Positions 8,283 to 17,734 of a DNA stretch of 64,000 nt are shown here, in pieces (the first letter of the stretch is position 1; each line of letters starts with the position of its first letter). The stretch comes from Rubricoccus sp038746605. Lineage in GTDB: Bacteria; Bacteroidota; Rhodothermia; Rhodothermales; Rubricoccaceae. Made by a program: the position numbers and the translations under genes. The DNA lies in assembly GCA_038746605.1 (NCBI GenBank), contig JBCDKM010000003.1, forward strand, positions 1 through 64,000. Reading direction: 5' to 3'. The notes under the pieces are model-generated. The model was given only the letters and a program-made list of their open reading frames with translations. It was not told the origin of the DNA and made no database searches.

Positions 8283-10178
8283 ATGTCCAGCACGACGGTC
8301 CAAGTCCCTGAGGTCACTGTTCTCTTCGCCGGTGACTCCGGCGACGGAATGCAGCTGACCGGTAGCCAGTTCACGCTGGCGACCGCGATGGCGCGTAACG
8401 ACCTCGCCACGCTCCCGGACTTTCCCGCCGAGATCCGCGCGCCTGCGGGCACCCTCTACGGTGTCTCCGGCTTTCAACTCCACTTCGGCTCCGGCGACAT
8501 CCACACCGCAGGTGACGAGGTGGACCTGCTCGTCGCGATGAACCCAGCGGCGCTCGTCGTCAACTTGCACCGCGTGCGCAAGGCGGGGCTGGGCGGAGCA
8601 GGTGGCGGCGCGATCCTCGTCAACACGAGCAGCTTCGCCGAGCGCGACTTGCAACTCGCAGGGCTGGAGACCAACCCGCTGGAAGACGGCACCCTGGAAG
8701 GCTATCAGGTCCACGAGGTGGAACTGACCCGCCTCACCCGCGAGGCGCTGGCCGACACCGACCTTTCCTTCAAGGAGGTGGACCGGTGCAAAAACATGTT
8801 CGCGCTCGGTCTCGCACTCTGGATGTACACGCGGCCCGTTGAGCCCGCGCGCGAGTGGATCTCGAAGAAGTTCGCGAAGGTGCCCGAGATCCGCGACGCC
8901 AACCTCCTCGCCCTAGAGAAAGGCGCCCACTACGGCGACATCACGGAGTCCTTTGCGCATCGCTACGAGGTGGAGCCTGCCGACCTCGCACCGGGTACCT
9001 ATCGCGCGATCAACGGCAATGCGGCCCTGGCGCTCGGCCTGACAGCAGCTGGGCAGACGAGCGGCCTCGGCATCTTTTACTCCACATATCCCATCACGCC
9101 CGCCTCGGACCTTCTGCACGCCCTCTCCCGCTACAAGGCGCACGGCGTGAAGACCTTCCAGGCGGAGGACGAGATCGCCGCCATCGGAGCCGCCATTGGC
9201 GCGGCGTTCGGCGGCAATCTCGGCGTGACGGGCACGAGTGGCCCCGGCATGGCGCTCAAGGGCGAGTTCATGGGCCTCGCCACAATGACCGAGCTTCCAC
9301 TCGTCATCGTGGACGTGCAGCGCGCGGGCCCGAGCACCGGCATGCCGACCAAGACCGAGCAGTCCGACCTGCTGATGGCTGTCTACGGCCGAAACGGGGA
9401 GGCACCGACCCCCGTCCTCGCGGCCCGCACACCGGGCGATTGCTTCGAGGTGGCGTACAACGCCTGTCGTGTGGCGACCCGGTTCATGACGCCTGTCGTG
9501 GTGCTCTCAGATGGCTACCTCGGCAACGGCTCTGAGCCCTGGCGCATCCCGGACGCGAGCACCCTTCCGCCCTTCGAGGTCTCCTTCGCCGACGCTGCCA
9601 GCGCGCCGAAGGACGAGAACGGCGCGCTCCTCCCGTACGCTCGCGACGAGCAGACCCTCGCGAGGCCATGGGCCCGCCCCGGTACCTCTGGGCTGGAGCA
9701 CCGCATCGGTGGTCTCGAAAAAGACGCCCTCACTGGAGGCGTGAGCTACGACCCTCTCAACCACCAGCACATGACCGATACCCGACAGGCCAAGCTGGAC
9801 CGCATTGCGCGCGAGCTTCCGCCGTTGGAGGTCGAGGGCGACGCAGGGGGTGATGTGCTCGTGATCGCGTGGGGCAGTACCTACGGGTCTGTCAAGGCGG
9901 GTGTGGAGCGCGCGCGCGAGCAGGGCGTGACGGTCGGGCATCTTCACCTCCGCTGGCTCAACCCAATGGCGACGGATCTCCCAGACGTGATCGCGCGCTA
10001 CCGCCGCGTCCTTGTGCCGGAGCTCAACAACGGCCAACTCTACAAGCTCCTCCGCGAGCGCTACCTCCTCGACGCCGTCTCGCTACCCAAGGTGCAGGGC
10101 CTTCCGTTCTCGGCGCGCGAGATCGGCGCGGCCGTGGTGGAACTGGCGACGGAGGAGACCTCCGAGCCCGCCGCGTAA
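8283..10178 (+). CDS. korA: 2-oxoacid:ferredoxin oxidoreductase, alpha subunit (gamma-alpha fusion)
   Basis: With KorB it would oxidatively decarboxylate a 2-oxoacid, probably 2-oxoglutarate, to the acyl-CoA while reducing ferredoxin. The 631-residue chain starts with the gamma (CoA/flavodoxin-like) domain: VTVLFAGDSGDGMQLTGSQF near residue 10, to about residue 190. The pyrimidine-binding alpha domain follows from about 235: YSTYPITPASDLLHALSRY, then FQAEDEIAAIGAAIGAAFGG and GTSGPGMALKGE. The C-terminal transketolase-like domain ends with LNPMATDLPDVI and VPELNNGQL. Fusion of gamma to alpha is the usual two-subunit KorAB layout. The gap to korB is 45 bases, so the two are co-transcribed. Confidence 0.92.
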   Translation: MSSTTVQVPEVTVLFAGDSGDGMQLTGSQFTLATAMARNDLATLPDFPAEIRAPAGTLYGVSGFQLHFGSGDIHTAGDEVDLLVAMNPAALVVNLHRVRKAGLGGAGGGAILVNTSSFAERDLQLAGLETNPLEDGTLEGYQVHEVELTRLTREALADTDLSFKEVDRCKNMFALGLALWMYTRPVEPAREWISKKFAKVPEIRDANLLALEKGAHYGDITESFAHRYEVEPADLAPGTYRAINGNAALALGLTAAGQTSGLGIFYSTYPITPASDLLHALSRYKAHGVKTFQAEDEIAAIGAAIGAAFGGNLGVTGTSGPGMALKGEFMGLATMTELPLVIVDVQRAGPSTGMPTKTEQSDLLMAVYGRNGEAPTPVLAARTPGDCFEVAYNACRVATRFMTPVVVLSDGYLGNGSEPWRIPDASTLPPFEVSFADAASAPKDENGALLPYARDEQTLARPWARPGTSGLEHRIGGLEKDALTGGVSYDPLNHQHMTDTRQAKLDRIARELPPLEVEGDAGGDVLVIAWGSTYGSVKAGVERAREQGVTVGHLHLRWLNPMATDLPDVIARYRRVLVPELNNGQLYKLLRERYLLDAVSLPKVQGLPFSAREIGAAVVELATEETSEPAA

Positions 10179-10223
10179 TCCAGACCGCAGGGACGGCTCG
10201 GTGAGCCGCCCCCAGCCCACGAC

Positions 10224-11867
10224 ATGAGCGATACCCCAGAGACCCGACGCGGCGGCGACCTACCCGAGCCGCGCGGCGAGAAAGGCGCTCGGCCTGACAC
10301 GCCCGAGCCCGCAGGCAAGCGGCCTCCGGTGAAAGCGCCCGCGCTCCAACCCGTGGGTGCATCCCCCGGTCAGCCGCCCGTCCCGAGCGGAGCCAAGCCT
10401 GCGGGTCCGCCCTCCCCGAAGGGCGCGAAGCCCGCTGGTCCCCCTGTACCCCAGGGCGCGAAACCTGCCATGCCCCCCGGTGCCAAGCCCACCGGGCCGC
10501 CTCGGCCCGCTGGCAGGAAGCCCGCGATGCCTCCCGGCGCGAAACCAGCGGGTCCTCCTTCACCCAAGGGTGCGAAGCCCGCGATGCCGCCCGGCGCCAA
10601 GCCCGCGAGGCCACCCGCCTCGGGGCCCCCGTCGGCAACGCCCGCGGGTCCGCCGAGGCCGGGGAAGCCAGTCCGCCCACCCGGCGCTGGAAAAAAGCCA
10701 ACGCTGCCGCCCGGACGCCCAGCAGCCAAGAAGCCGACGCTCCCTCCCACGCCTGGTGCCCCGAAGCGCCCGCCCGCGCGCCCGCCGAGCGCCAAACGCC
10801 CGAGCCTTCCGCCCGGAGGTCGGCTCGTGGAGCCTCCTGGTGGCGACGGTGGCGGCGACCTCCCCGTACTCACGCGGAAAGATTTCGTCTCCGGGGCGGA
10901 CGTGAGATGGTGCCCGGGCTGTGGCGATTATGCCGTCCTCGCGGCAGTCCAGCGCGCTCTCCCGGGTCTCGCGGAGAACAAGGAGAACGTCGTGTTCATC
11001 TCGGGCATCGGGTGCTCCAGCCGGTTCCCCTACTACATGGACACGTACGGCTTCCACACCATCCACGGCCGCGCGCCATCCGTTGCGACCGGCCTCAAAG
11101 CGACGCGCCCGGAACTGGACGTGTGGGTGGTCACGGGCGATGGTGATGCGCTCTCCATCGGCGGCAACCACCTGCTGCACCTGCTCCGCCGCAACCTGAA
11201 CTGCCAACTGCTGCTGTTCAACAACCAGATCTACGGCCTCACGAAGGGCCAGTACTCGCCCACGAGTGAAGTCGGGAAGGTGACGAAGAGCACGCCGTAT
11301 GGCTCGCTGGACCACCCCGTCAACCCGGCGCAGTTCGCGCTCGGCTCGGACGGCTCGTTCATCGCGCGCACCCTGGACCGCGACCCGAAGCACATGCAGA
11401 CCGTCCTCAAGGCGGCGCACGCGCACACGGGCACCTCCTTCGTGGAGATCTACCAGAACTGCAACATCTTCAACGATGGCGCCTTCTCCGACTTTACCGA
11501 GAAGGCCAGCAAGCCGTTCCGCACGGTCATGGTGGAGCACGGCCAGCCCGTCCTTTTCGCCAAGGGGGCGATGGGTCTCCGGCTGGACGGCCTTCGTCTT
11601 CGCGTGGCGGATCTAGAGGCCGAGGGGCTGACCGCCGACGACTGCGTCATCTACGACGAGACCGACAAGGCGCTCGCCTCCATTTTCATCCAGCAGACCT
11701 TCTGGGACGCCGAGATGCCGCGTCCCTTCGGCGTGCTCTACCGCGAGAACCGGCCGACCTACGACGCACTGCTCGTCGAGCAGATGCGGGAGGTCGTCGA
11801 GACGCAGGGGGAGGGCAGCTTGCAGGACCTCCTGAACGCAGGCCAGACCTGGACCATCGAGGCGTGA
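10224..11867 (+). CDS. korB: 2-oxoacid:ferredoxin oxidoreductase, beta subunit, with long low-complexity N-terminus
   Basis: Thiamine-pyrophosphate and Fe-S binding subunit. The catalytic core starts near residue 213 (LPVLTRKDF) and contains WCPGCGDYAVLAAVQ, ISGIGCSSRFPYY, and the TPP/Mg motif VVTGDGDALSIGGNH with LFNNQIYGLTKGQYSPTS; it fills the usual ~335 residues. Residues 1-212 are foreign to the family: a Pro/Ala/Gly/Lys-rich repeat built on GAKPAGPPSPK and GAKPAMPP units, strongly basic, lacking Cys, Trp, Tyr and Phe. The reading frame is continuous through the join and no start codon with obvious signals lies at the core boundary. The extension may tether the complex, bind acidic partners, or be degenerate; this is inference. 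Confidence 0.9.
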   Translation: MSDTPETRRGGDLPEPRGEKGARPDTPEPAGKRPPVKAPALQPVGASPGQPPVPSGAKPAGPPSPKGAKPAGPPVPQGAKPAMPPGAKPTGPPRPAGRKPAMPPGAKPAGPPSPKGAKPAMPPGAKPARPPASGPPSATPAGPPRPGKPVRPPGAGKKPTLPPGRPAAKKPTLPPTPGAPKRPPARPPSAKRPSLPPGGRLVEPPGGDGGGDLPVLTRKDFVSGADVRWCPGCGDYAVLAAVQRALPGLAENKENVVFISGIGCSSRFPYYMDTYGFHTIHGRAPSVATGLKATRPELDVWVVTGDGDALSIGGNHLLHLLRRNLNCQLLLFNNQIYGLTKGQYSPTSEVGKVTKSTPYGSLDHPVNPAQFALGSDGSFIARTLDRDPKHMQTVLKAAHAHTGTSFVEIYQNCNIFNDGAFSDFTEKASKPFRTVMVEHGQPVLFAKGAMGLRLDGLRLRVADLEAEGLTADDCVIYDETDKALASIFIQQTFWDAEMPRPFGVLYRENRPTYDALLVEQMREVVETQGEGSLQDLLNAGQTWTIEA

Positions 11868-11870
11868 CCC

Positions 11871-11910
11871 TCCCCGCCTCGGGGCACCCACGGAGGTACC
11901 GAGGCGGGGA
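11871..11910. repeat. CGR palindrome, extended copy
   Basis: Perfect 12-bp arms TCCCCGCCTCGG / CCGAGGCGGGGA, with centre CCCACGGAGG, three bases after the korB stop. No T-tract follows. A second small hairpin, GCTACG with CGTAGC, lies at 11931-11950. Confidence 0.9.
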
Positions 11911-12094
11911 GACTCAGCGAGCTCCGATCTGCTACGCGTGCTTCGTAGCGGGCAGACTCGGGGGCCGCGCCTAATAGCCCGGAGCGTCTCGTCCAACAGG
12001 TCGCGAGTGAGGGCGGGAGTCAGAAACCCGGGCGGGCTGTGGCCCCGTTTGCGGGCACGCTGCGAGTGGCAGGTGAATCCCCTCGCCTGCTGCC

Positions 12095-14119
12095 ATGACT
12101 CGCATCGTCCCTCTGGCTCTCGCCCTTCTTGCGGCGCCGTTCGCGCTCGCCCAGGCTCCGGTTGAAGAGCAGATTCCCTATCAGGGCTACCTCACACTGA
12201 ACGGCTCGCCTGTCACCGACCCGGCACTCGCGGTCACGTTCGTCCTCGCCGATGACCAGGGCGGGACGGCGACCGAGGTGGCCACGGTCTCTGTCGTCGA
12301 TGGCGTGTTTGTGCACCGCCTCGGCTCGATAGTCGCCCTCAGCCCCGTCAATTTCTCTCGGCCAGTCACACTCCAACTCACGGTGGACCCCAGCGGCGCG
12401 AACGAGCAGATCGGGCCGGTGCCGCTCGGGGCTGTCCCGCTCGCATACCGGGCGCTGGGGGCACCTGCCAGCGGGTCCACGTTCTCCCTGCCCTACAGTG
12501 GCACGGGGAACGAACAAGCCTTCGTGTTCGAGATCAACAACACGGGCTCGGGAGACGGCATCCGGGTCAGCGAAGCTGGTGCCGAGGGCGTCGAGGTGCT
12601 CCAGGCGACGAATGGGTTCCTCGCCAACAGCGTATCGGAGGACGGCTTCACGGCCTCGTTTGCAGGCGAGCACGGCCTCTCGGTAGGCTTCGCGGGCTCG
12701 GACGGGATCTGGGTCAACCGGACGGTCGGAAGTGGGCTCCGCCTGCGGACGGTCGGGGACACCGACAACGACGGTGAGGCTGACGACATGCTCGCCAGCG
12801 GTGTTGTGGTCGAGTCCGTTGGAGGCGCCGGGTTCTCCGTCGGTGAGGCCGGTGGAAATGGTCTTTACGTCGACGAGGCTGGGAGCAACGGCGTCCAGGT
12901 GTTTCGAGCGGAAGAAAACGGCCTTCAGGTCTCCCGCGCGGGCGAGAACGGCGTCCTGATCGAGTCGTCAGATGGAGCAGGTCTCCGAGTCGACTACACG
13001 GGTGGCCGAGCCCCATTCAACCCGTCGCCGTCCATCGACACGAACGCCCACGGTGTCTTGGTTGGAGACTCTGGAGGTCACGGCGTTCTCGTGAGGGACG
13101 CGAACCGGTCGGGTGTTCGAGTGGACCGGTCTGCTGAGAGTGCGTTCTATGTACAGGCAACCGACAGCGACGGCCTCCGCGTGGCCAACACGGAGGAGCA
13201 CGGGGTTCACGTCCTCAATGCGCAGCTCGATGGAGTGAGGATCGCGTCCGCCCAGCGTTCCGGCGTCTGGGTCGATCAGGCGGATGGCTTTGCGATCTAC
13301 GGGAGCGGTCGAGTTGGGGCTTATCTGGAGGAGAGTGGCCGGACCGGAACAGATCTCACGATAGGCGGAAGGTTGGCAGAGATCAGCTCCGACCTGAGGC
13401 GAGAGTCCGGCTTCTCGATTCGATCGAATGAGGACATGCGAGTCCATCTCAATGAAAACAATTCAGGAGAAGCGACCCGATTCGTCGTGTCGGGTCCAAG
13501 GAGACTCCGAGGCATTGATGCGTGGGCTGCCGGTCTGTTCGGAGGATCGTCGCTTCGACGAGACTATCCCTACTTCAGTGTCAATGTGCCCTCGCCAGCG
13601 GCTTCTGCCCGGGGAGGAGGAAGCAGTGAAGTGGTGCTGCCTACGGTGATCGTCGGCGGACGCATTGCCGCGACCGAGGCGGGCATGACCATTGACCACC
13701 CGGACGCACCGGACGCCCAGGTGCTCTCGCATGCCTCCGTCCAGAGCAACGAGCGGCTCTTGGTCTACTCTGGAAGCGTGGACCTCGACGCGCTCGGGGA
13801 GGCGGAGGTCTCCCTCCCGGGATACCTCGCGCAGATTGGCACTGACTTCCGGTTTCAACTCACGGCGCTTCGCCAGCCGATGCCCGGGCTCTACGTCAGT
13901 GACGAGACGATGCCGGAGTCCATGCTCATCCTCGGTGGCGAGCCCAACGGCCGCGTGTCGTGGCGCATCGAGGCCGTCCGCAACGACGCCTGGGCGCAAG
14001 ACAACCCCTTCGTGGTTGAGCAGGACAAGATCGGCCCGGACGACCCGCGCTACCCGACGGACGCAGAGGAAACGGATCCAGAGGGAGAGAGCAGAGGAAT
14101 GCCCTCGTCTCAGCGCTAG
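12095..14119 (+). CDS. Secreted repeat-rich fibre-like protein
   Basis: A 674-residue exported protein with a clear signal peptide (MTRIVPLALALLAAPFALAQ). Residues ~25-125 form the N-terminal domain common to many surface fibre proteins: IPYQGYLTLNGSPV, an inner VVDGVFVHRLG, and the closing PVPLGAVPLAYRA. From about 165 to 415 comes a run of roughly 10-21-residue repeats with the pattern (E/D)xG(L/V)xVxxA, such as ENGLQVSRAGENGVLIES, expected to stack as a beta-solenoid. The C-terminal third is non-repetitive and lacks a T9SS sorting domain, unlike its neighbours. It may form a trimeric or solenoid fibre; phage-tail or adhesin roles cannot be distinguished. The next gene begins 37 bases after its stop. 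Confidence 0.75.
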   Translation: MTRIVPLALALLAAPFALAQAPVEEQIPYQGYLTLNGSPVTDPALAVTFVLADDQGGTATEVATVSVVDGVFVHRLGSIVALSPVNFSRPVTLQLTVDPSGANEQIGPVPLGAVPLAYRALGAPASGSTFSLPYSGTGNEQAFVFEINNTGSGDGIRVSEAGAEGVEVLQATNGFLANSVSEDGFTASFAGEHGLSVGFAGSDGIWVNRTVGSGLRLRTVGDTDNDGEADDMLASGVVVESVGGAGFSVGEAGGNGLYVDEAGSNGVQVFRAEENGLQVSRAGENGVLIESSDGAGLRVDYTGGRAPFNPSPSIDTNAHGVLVGDSGGHGVLVRDANRSGVRVDRSAESAFYVQATDSDGLRVANTEEHGVHVLNAQLDGVRIASAQRSGVWVDQADGFAIYGSGRVGAYLEESGRTGTDLTIGGRLAEISSDLRRESGFSIRSNEDMRVHLNENNSGEATRFVVSGPRRLRGIDAWAAGLFGGSSLRRDYPYFSVNVPSPAASARGGGSSEVVLPTVIVGGRIAATEAGMTIDHPDAPDAQVLSHASVQSNERLLVYSGSVDLDALGEAEVSLPGYLAQIGTDFRFQLTALRQPMPGLYVSDETMPESMLILGGEPNGRVSWRIEAVRNDAWAQDNPFVVEQDKIGPDDPRYPTDAEETDPEGESRGMPSSQR

Positions 14120-14155
14120 TCCTTCGTCGCTACCTCCATCGAACCGCTGACCGCC

Positions 14156-15937
14156 ATGTATCGCCTCGTTCTCGTCTCATGGGTGGCTCTGATCGCCACG
14201 CCTCTCGCCGCACAGACCTACACCCTCGAACGATCGACTGTCGCAGCTGGCGCCACGTCTGTCCTCTCTGGCGGCGGTGCCTACGCCCTCGGAAGCACCG
14301 TCGGGGAAGCCGCGGCCTCCGTTCGCCCTGCCACTGGTGGTACGTACAGCGTTGACTCTGGCTTCTGGGCTGGTCTCTCGCCCTTCGGCGTCGTCCAGCC
14401 CAGTGGGACCCCCATCGTGTCCGTCCCTCCGCCTCGCGGGGTGGTGCGACCGACCGACACGTTCGACCTGCCCGTCGTGGTGGGGAGCGCGGCGACGCCC
14501 GCCTCGGATCTGTTCGGGGTCTCGTTCGACCTAATGTGGGATCCCACTCGCTTCGCACTCGTGGCCGTGGCGGCTCCCGAGCCGACGACATCCGGTGGCC
14601 TCGGGGACTGCGACGGCGATGCGTTCTCGGACCTCCTCACCCTCAACCGGGTCAACGCCGCGTCGGTCCAGTACTCCGTGACGCGCCGCGCAGACCGCTG
14701 CTCCGGCGGTGTCAACGGGGAGATCACCGTCGTCACACTCTCCTTCGAGGTGCTCGCTGGGGCTCCTGCGGGAACGGGAGATTTCACGATCTCGAATGCG
14801 ACGGCGACGGCGCCGTTCGGTCTGCCCATCGCGCTTGCGCCGGAGGCGTCCAGTCTCACGGTGCAGGCCGTGGAGATCGTCTGGCCCGGCGATACCAACA
14901 ACGACGGCGCGACCGTCTCGACGGAGGATATCGCGCCGCTGGCTGCCTTTTTTGGGCTGACCGGCGTCTCGCGGGACGAGGAGGATCAGGGGATCACATG
15001 GGGGGCTCGCCTGACGGAACCGTGGGCCTACACGGGCTCGGAGCCTCCTGCGCCCACGTACGATCTCGCCCACACCGATGCGAACGGAGACGGGACCATC
15101 GACCAGGCGGACCTACTGGCGGTCGGTGTCAACATCGGGCGGACGCCGGAGAGCGCCTCACGCCCTGGAATGCAGCGCATCGCGACTCACTCGCTGGGGG
15201 CTGCTCGCCTCGACGCGTCGAAAGCGGACGGGGGCGCCGTAGCGACGATCCGCGTCGAGCCGCTGGCTGCTGACGAAACCGTCACGGTCCGCCTCGACCT
15301 GTCTGCCGAGGCGGAGGAGGAGGCGCTCGGCGTCACGACGCTGTGGACGGTGCCCGCCCCTCTCGCGGTGGAAGTCGTCCAGCCCGGGGAGTGGCTCGAC
15401 GATGGTCAACTCCTCGCGCTCGACGCGTGGACGGACTCGACGCGGACGCTCGATGCGGGAGCGTTCCGTCGTCGCGGCGCGAGCACGCTGACTGGAACTG
15501 GCACCGCGATGACGCTTCGTCTCGTGGCGGAGAGCGGTCTGTTGGCTCCGGTCGATCTCGTGCTACGGCGAGTCCAGTTCGGGACGACATCGGGCGCGAC
15601 GGCTGAAATCCCATCTGAACGCGTCGAACTCGCTGGCAGTTGGGCGACAGTCTCGGAGGAGAGCGAGGGCCTGTCCTTCGATCTTGCCCTGCCGTCTCCG
15701 AATCCGTCCAGCGGCCGCGTCGCGCTCTCGTTCTCCCTCGACGCGCCGACCGACGTGCTCCGACTAGCGGTGTATGATGTCCTCGGCCGAGAGGTCGCGC
15801 TGGTGGCGACGGGCGCTCATGCGGCCGGGACCCATCAGATCCAGTTGGAGACGGGGCGGCTCGCGCCCGGCGCGTACGTGATCCATCTGGCCGACGGTCG
15901 ACAGACGGCGGTTCGGTCTCTGACCATCGTTCGGTAG
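14156..15937 (+). CDS. T9SS cargo protein with cohesin-like and dockerin-like regions
   Basis: A 593-residue secreted protein. After the signal peptide (to about residue 20, LAAQ) comes a Gly/Ser segment (SVLSGGGAYALGSTVG) typical of Bacteroidota surface proteins. Residues ~85-245 resemble a cohesin domain (FGVSFDLMWDPTRFALVAV; FTISNATATAPFG). Two EF-hand-like dockerin half-sites follow, GDTNNDGATVSTEDIAPLA near 247 and DANGDGTIDQADLLAVGVN near 307. The last ~85 residues are a T9SS type A sorting domain: SPNPSSGRVALSFSL, then VYDVLGREVALV, ending SLTIVR. T9SS would carry it across the outer membrane. It converges on the paralog array, with a shared hairpin between. Confidence 0.82.
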   Translation: MYRLVLVSWVALIATPLAAQTYTLERSTVAAGATSVLSGGGAYALGSTVGEAAASVRPATGGTYSVDSGFWAGLSPFGVVQPSGTPIVSVPPPRGVVRPTDTFDLPVVVGSAATPASDLFGVSFDLMWDPTRFALVAVAAPEPTTSGGLGDCDGDAFSDLLTLNRVNAASVQYSVTRRADRCSGGVNGEITVVTLSFEVLAGAPAGTGDFTISNATATAPFGLPIALAPEASSLTVQAVEIVWPGDTNNDGATVSTEDIAPLAAFFGLTGVSRDEEDQGITWGARLTEPWAYTGSEPPAPTYDLAHTDANGDGTIDQADLLAVGVNIGRTPESASRPGMQRIATHSLGAARLDASKADGGAVATIRVEPLAADETVTVRLDLSAEAEEEALGVTTLWTVPAPLAVEVVQPGEWLDDGQLLALDAWTDSTRTLDAGAFRRRGASTLTGTGTAMTLRLVAESGLLAPVDLVLRRVQFGTTSGATAEIPSERVELAGSWATVSEESEGLSFDLALPSPNPSSGRVALSFSLDAPTDVLRLAVYDVLGREVALVATGAHAAGTHQIQLETGRLAPGAYVIHLADGRQTAVRSLTIVR

Positions 15938-15961
15938 CCCCGGGTGTTCTCGGTTCGTGGC

Positions 15962-15993
15962 GGGCGTTTCTCTCCCCTGGATGGAGAACGCCC
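15962..15993. terminator. Hairpin between convergent genes
   Basis: GGGCGTTTCTC pairs with GAGAACGCCC (one bulged base) around a short loop. It sits between the convergent stops at 15937 and 16018 and could serve both strands. Confidence 0.6.
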
Positions 15994-16017
15994 ACTACGA
16001 ATGCGGTCGCCACGTGC

Positions 16018-17724
16018 TCATCGTGCGACGAGGAAACGTCCGGCGGACTCAATCGGCCCCTGGGCGTCAGGGGTGACGCGGAGGCGGTAGAGGTACACGC
16101 CGGGGAGAAGGCTTCCGGTCGGGACGGCGAGGCGGTGTTCTGCGGCTCCCAGTGTTTCGTTCACGGGCACCGCGAGTTGGCGCCCGAGGCTATCGAAGAT
16201 CTCCAGGCGGACGCGGGCGCTCGCGGGGAGGTCGAGGCGGAGCGTGGCGTCGCCGATGGTCGGGTTGGGCGTGATCGTCTCAGCGACGGCGAAGCGCGAG
16301 GGTGGGTCGGGCTCCGGGGCGGGAAGCGGCGGGAGCGGTGCCGGGAGGTCGCGGAGTTGGATCGTTGCGAGGTCCGGGTCGGGGCTGAGCGTGCGCGCGA
16401 CGGCGGCGACACGCGGAGCGTCGAGCACGGCGAGCTGGCGGACGGAGGCGAAGTGACCGGCGTCGGACCGTGAGAACACGAGCGCGAAGGTGATCTCGAC
16501 CGTCTCGCCGGGCTGCATCGCAAACGGCCCGTGACGGATGAGAGTCCCCTGACCACCTCCTCCCACATTGCTCGTGCCGAGGCCGTCGATGTTGGCCTCG
16601 CTCCAGAACTCTGGAGGGAGGGCCGGGAACATGTAGTCCGTAGGCGGTCCCGTCTGATAGCCAGTGCCGCCGAAGGTCATCGGCGAGTCGTCGCGCCAGA
16701 GGCCCCGGAGGTACCGATACGCATCCTCACCAGTCCCCGGGTTGCCGTTCACCGTGCCGTCACTTTCATAGCGCAGGAATCCCGTCATGGGACGCGGGCC
16801 TGGGCCAGAGATCATCCGCACGCCGAGGGCAGGTGGGCTGGGGCCGTAGCCGGGGGCAAAGGACGTGCTCTCGTCGAGGTTGTCAGCGTTGTACACGAAG
16901 GCGATCTCGCCCTCCGGGTAGCTCCCGACGTAGTCATCCCGAAAGTTGCCGAGTTCGGAGTCCATCCAGAAGCCGAAGTGGACGTTCTCCCAGGGGGCGT
17001 TGCCTCGGTAGGTCAACTCGTAGCGGTAGAGCGTCGCCGTGTGGAGTACTCGCGCGAGATCAGCGTCGAGGCCGAGGCGGTGGTAGGCGTACCCGTCCGA
17101 GACCGTCGAGACGGTGACGCGGGCTTCCAGTCCGATGGGCGGCGTCTCGCCCCAATCGTGGGTGCCGCCGCGGTCGTTCATGATCCACCACGCGGTCTCG
17201 TCGCCCAGGATAGCGGGTCGTTCGCCTGCGCCGAGGTCGTAGTTGTCCGCGATGCCATCGCCGTCCACGACGGGCGCGCCCACCTCGGCAGGCCACTCGG
17301 CGAGGTCAGCGGTGGTGACGCCGGTCTCGTTGTACCGCGCGATGTCCTCGAGCGTCACGCGCCAGATGCGGTCGTAGGCGGCGCAGGAGGCGGGCGTGGG
17401 GGCGGCGCCGTCGGGTCCGAGGGGTCCGGGCCAGTATTCGTAGGGTCCGTAGTCGGAGCCTGCGAAGCGGGTCTCCCCCTCGACGGTGCCACCGATCCAA
17501 AGCCCCGCGGCGAAGATCGCCTGGATGCCCGAGTCTTTTGGCACCTCGTAGCGAAGGTCATTGGTGCCACTCCAGAAGAGCGCGCCATTGTTGAAGAGCC
17601 GCGCTCTCACGCCTGCGTTTTCGACGTAGATATCAGCTCGGGCGCGGGCGCAGTTCTGCGCCTGCACTGGAGGGACCAGGAAGGAGACGACCAGCGTGGC
17701 GAGAAGAAATAGGAGAACGCGCAT
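16018..17724 (-). CDS. T9SS type A cargo protein, paralog 1 of a five-gene array
   Basis: A 568-residue exported protein of the array family. Features: a signal peptide ending VQAQ (about residue 23); the family N-terminal signature VRARLFNNGALFW and GLWIGGTVEGETRFAGSDYG; a ~420-residue body rich in Trp/Tyr/Asp; a Pro-rich linker (PAPLPPLPAPEPDPP) and an 80-residue T9SS sorting domain (TPNPTIGDATLRLDL, IFDSLGRQLAV, ending GRFLVAR). The function of the body is unknown; conserved AAWWIMNDRGGTHDW and TATLYRYELTYRG suggest a beta-rich secreted domain. Long blocks of its DNA (about 17240-17500) are nearly identical to paralogs 4 and 5 but not to its immediate neighbours. It is last in the array and follows a CGR palindrome. 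Confidence 0.85.
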   Translation of the reverse strand: MRVLLFLLATLVVSFLVPPVQAQNCARARADIYVENAGVRARLFNNGALFWSGTNDLRYEVPKDSGIQAIFAAGLWIGGTVEGETRFAGSDYGPYEYWPGPLGPDGAAPTPASCAAYDRIWRVTLEDIARYNETGVTTADLAEWPAEVGAPVVDGDGIADNYDLGAGERPAILGDETAWWIMNDRGGTHDWGETPPIGLEARVTVSTVSDGYAYHRLGLDADLARVLHTATLYRYELTYRGNAPWENVHFGFWMDSELGNFRDDYVGSYPEGEIAFVYNADNLDESTSFAPGYGPSPPALGVRMISGPGPRPMTGFLRYESDGTVNGNPGTGEDAYRYLRGLWRDDSPMTFGGTGYQTGPPTDYMFPALPPEFWSEANIDGLGTSNVGGGGQGTLIRHGPFAMQPGETVEITFALVFSRSDAGHFASVRQLAVLDAPRVAAVARTLSPDPDLATIQLRDLPAPLPPLPAPEPDPPSRFAVAETITPNPTIGDATLRLDLPASARVRLEIFDSLGRQLAVPVNETLGAAEHRLAVPTGSLLPGVYLYRLRVTPDAQGPIESAGRFLVAR

Positions 17725-17734
17725 GGCGAGTCGG

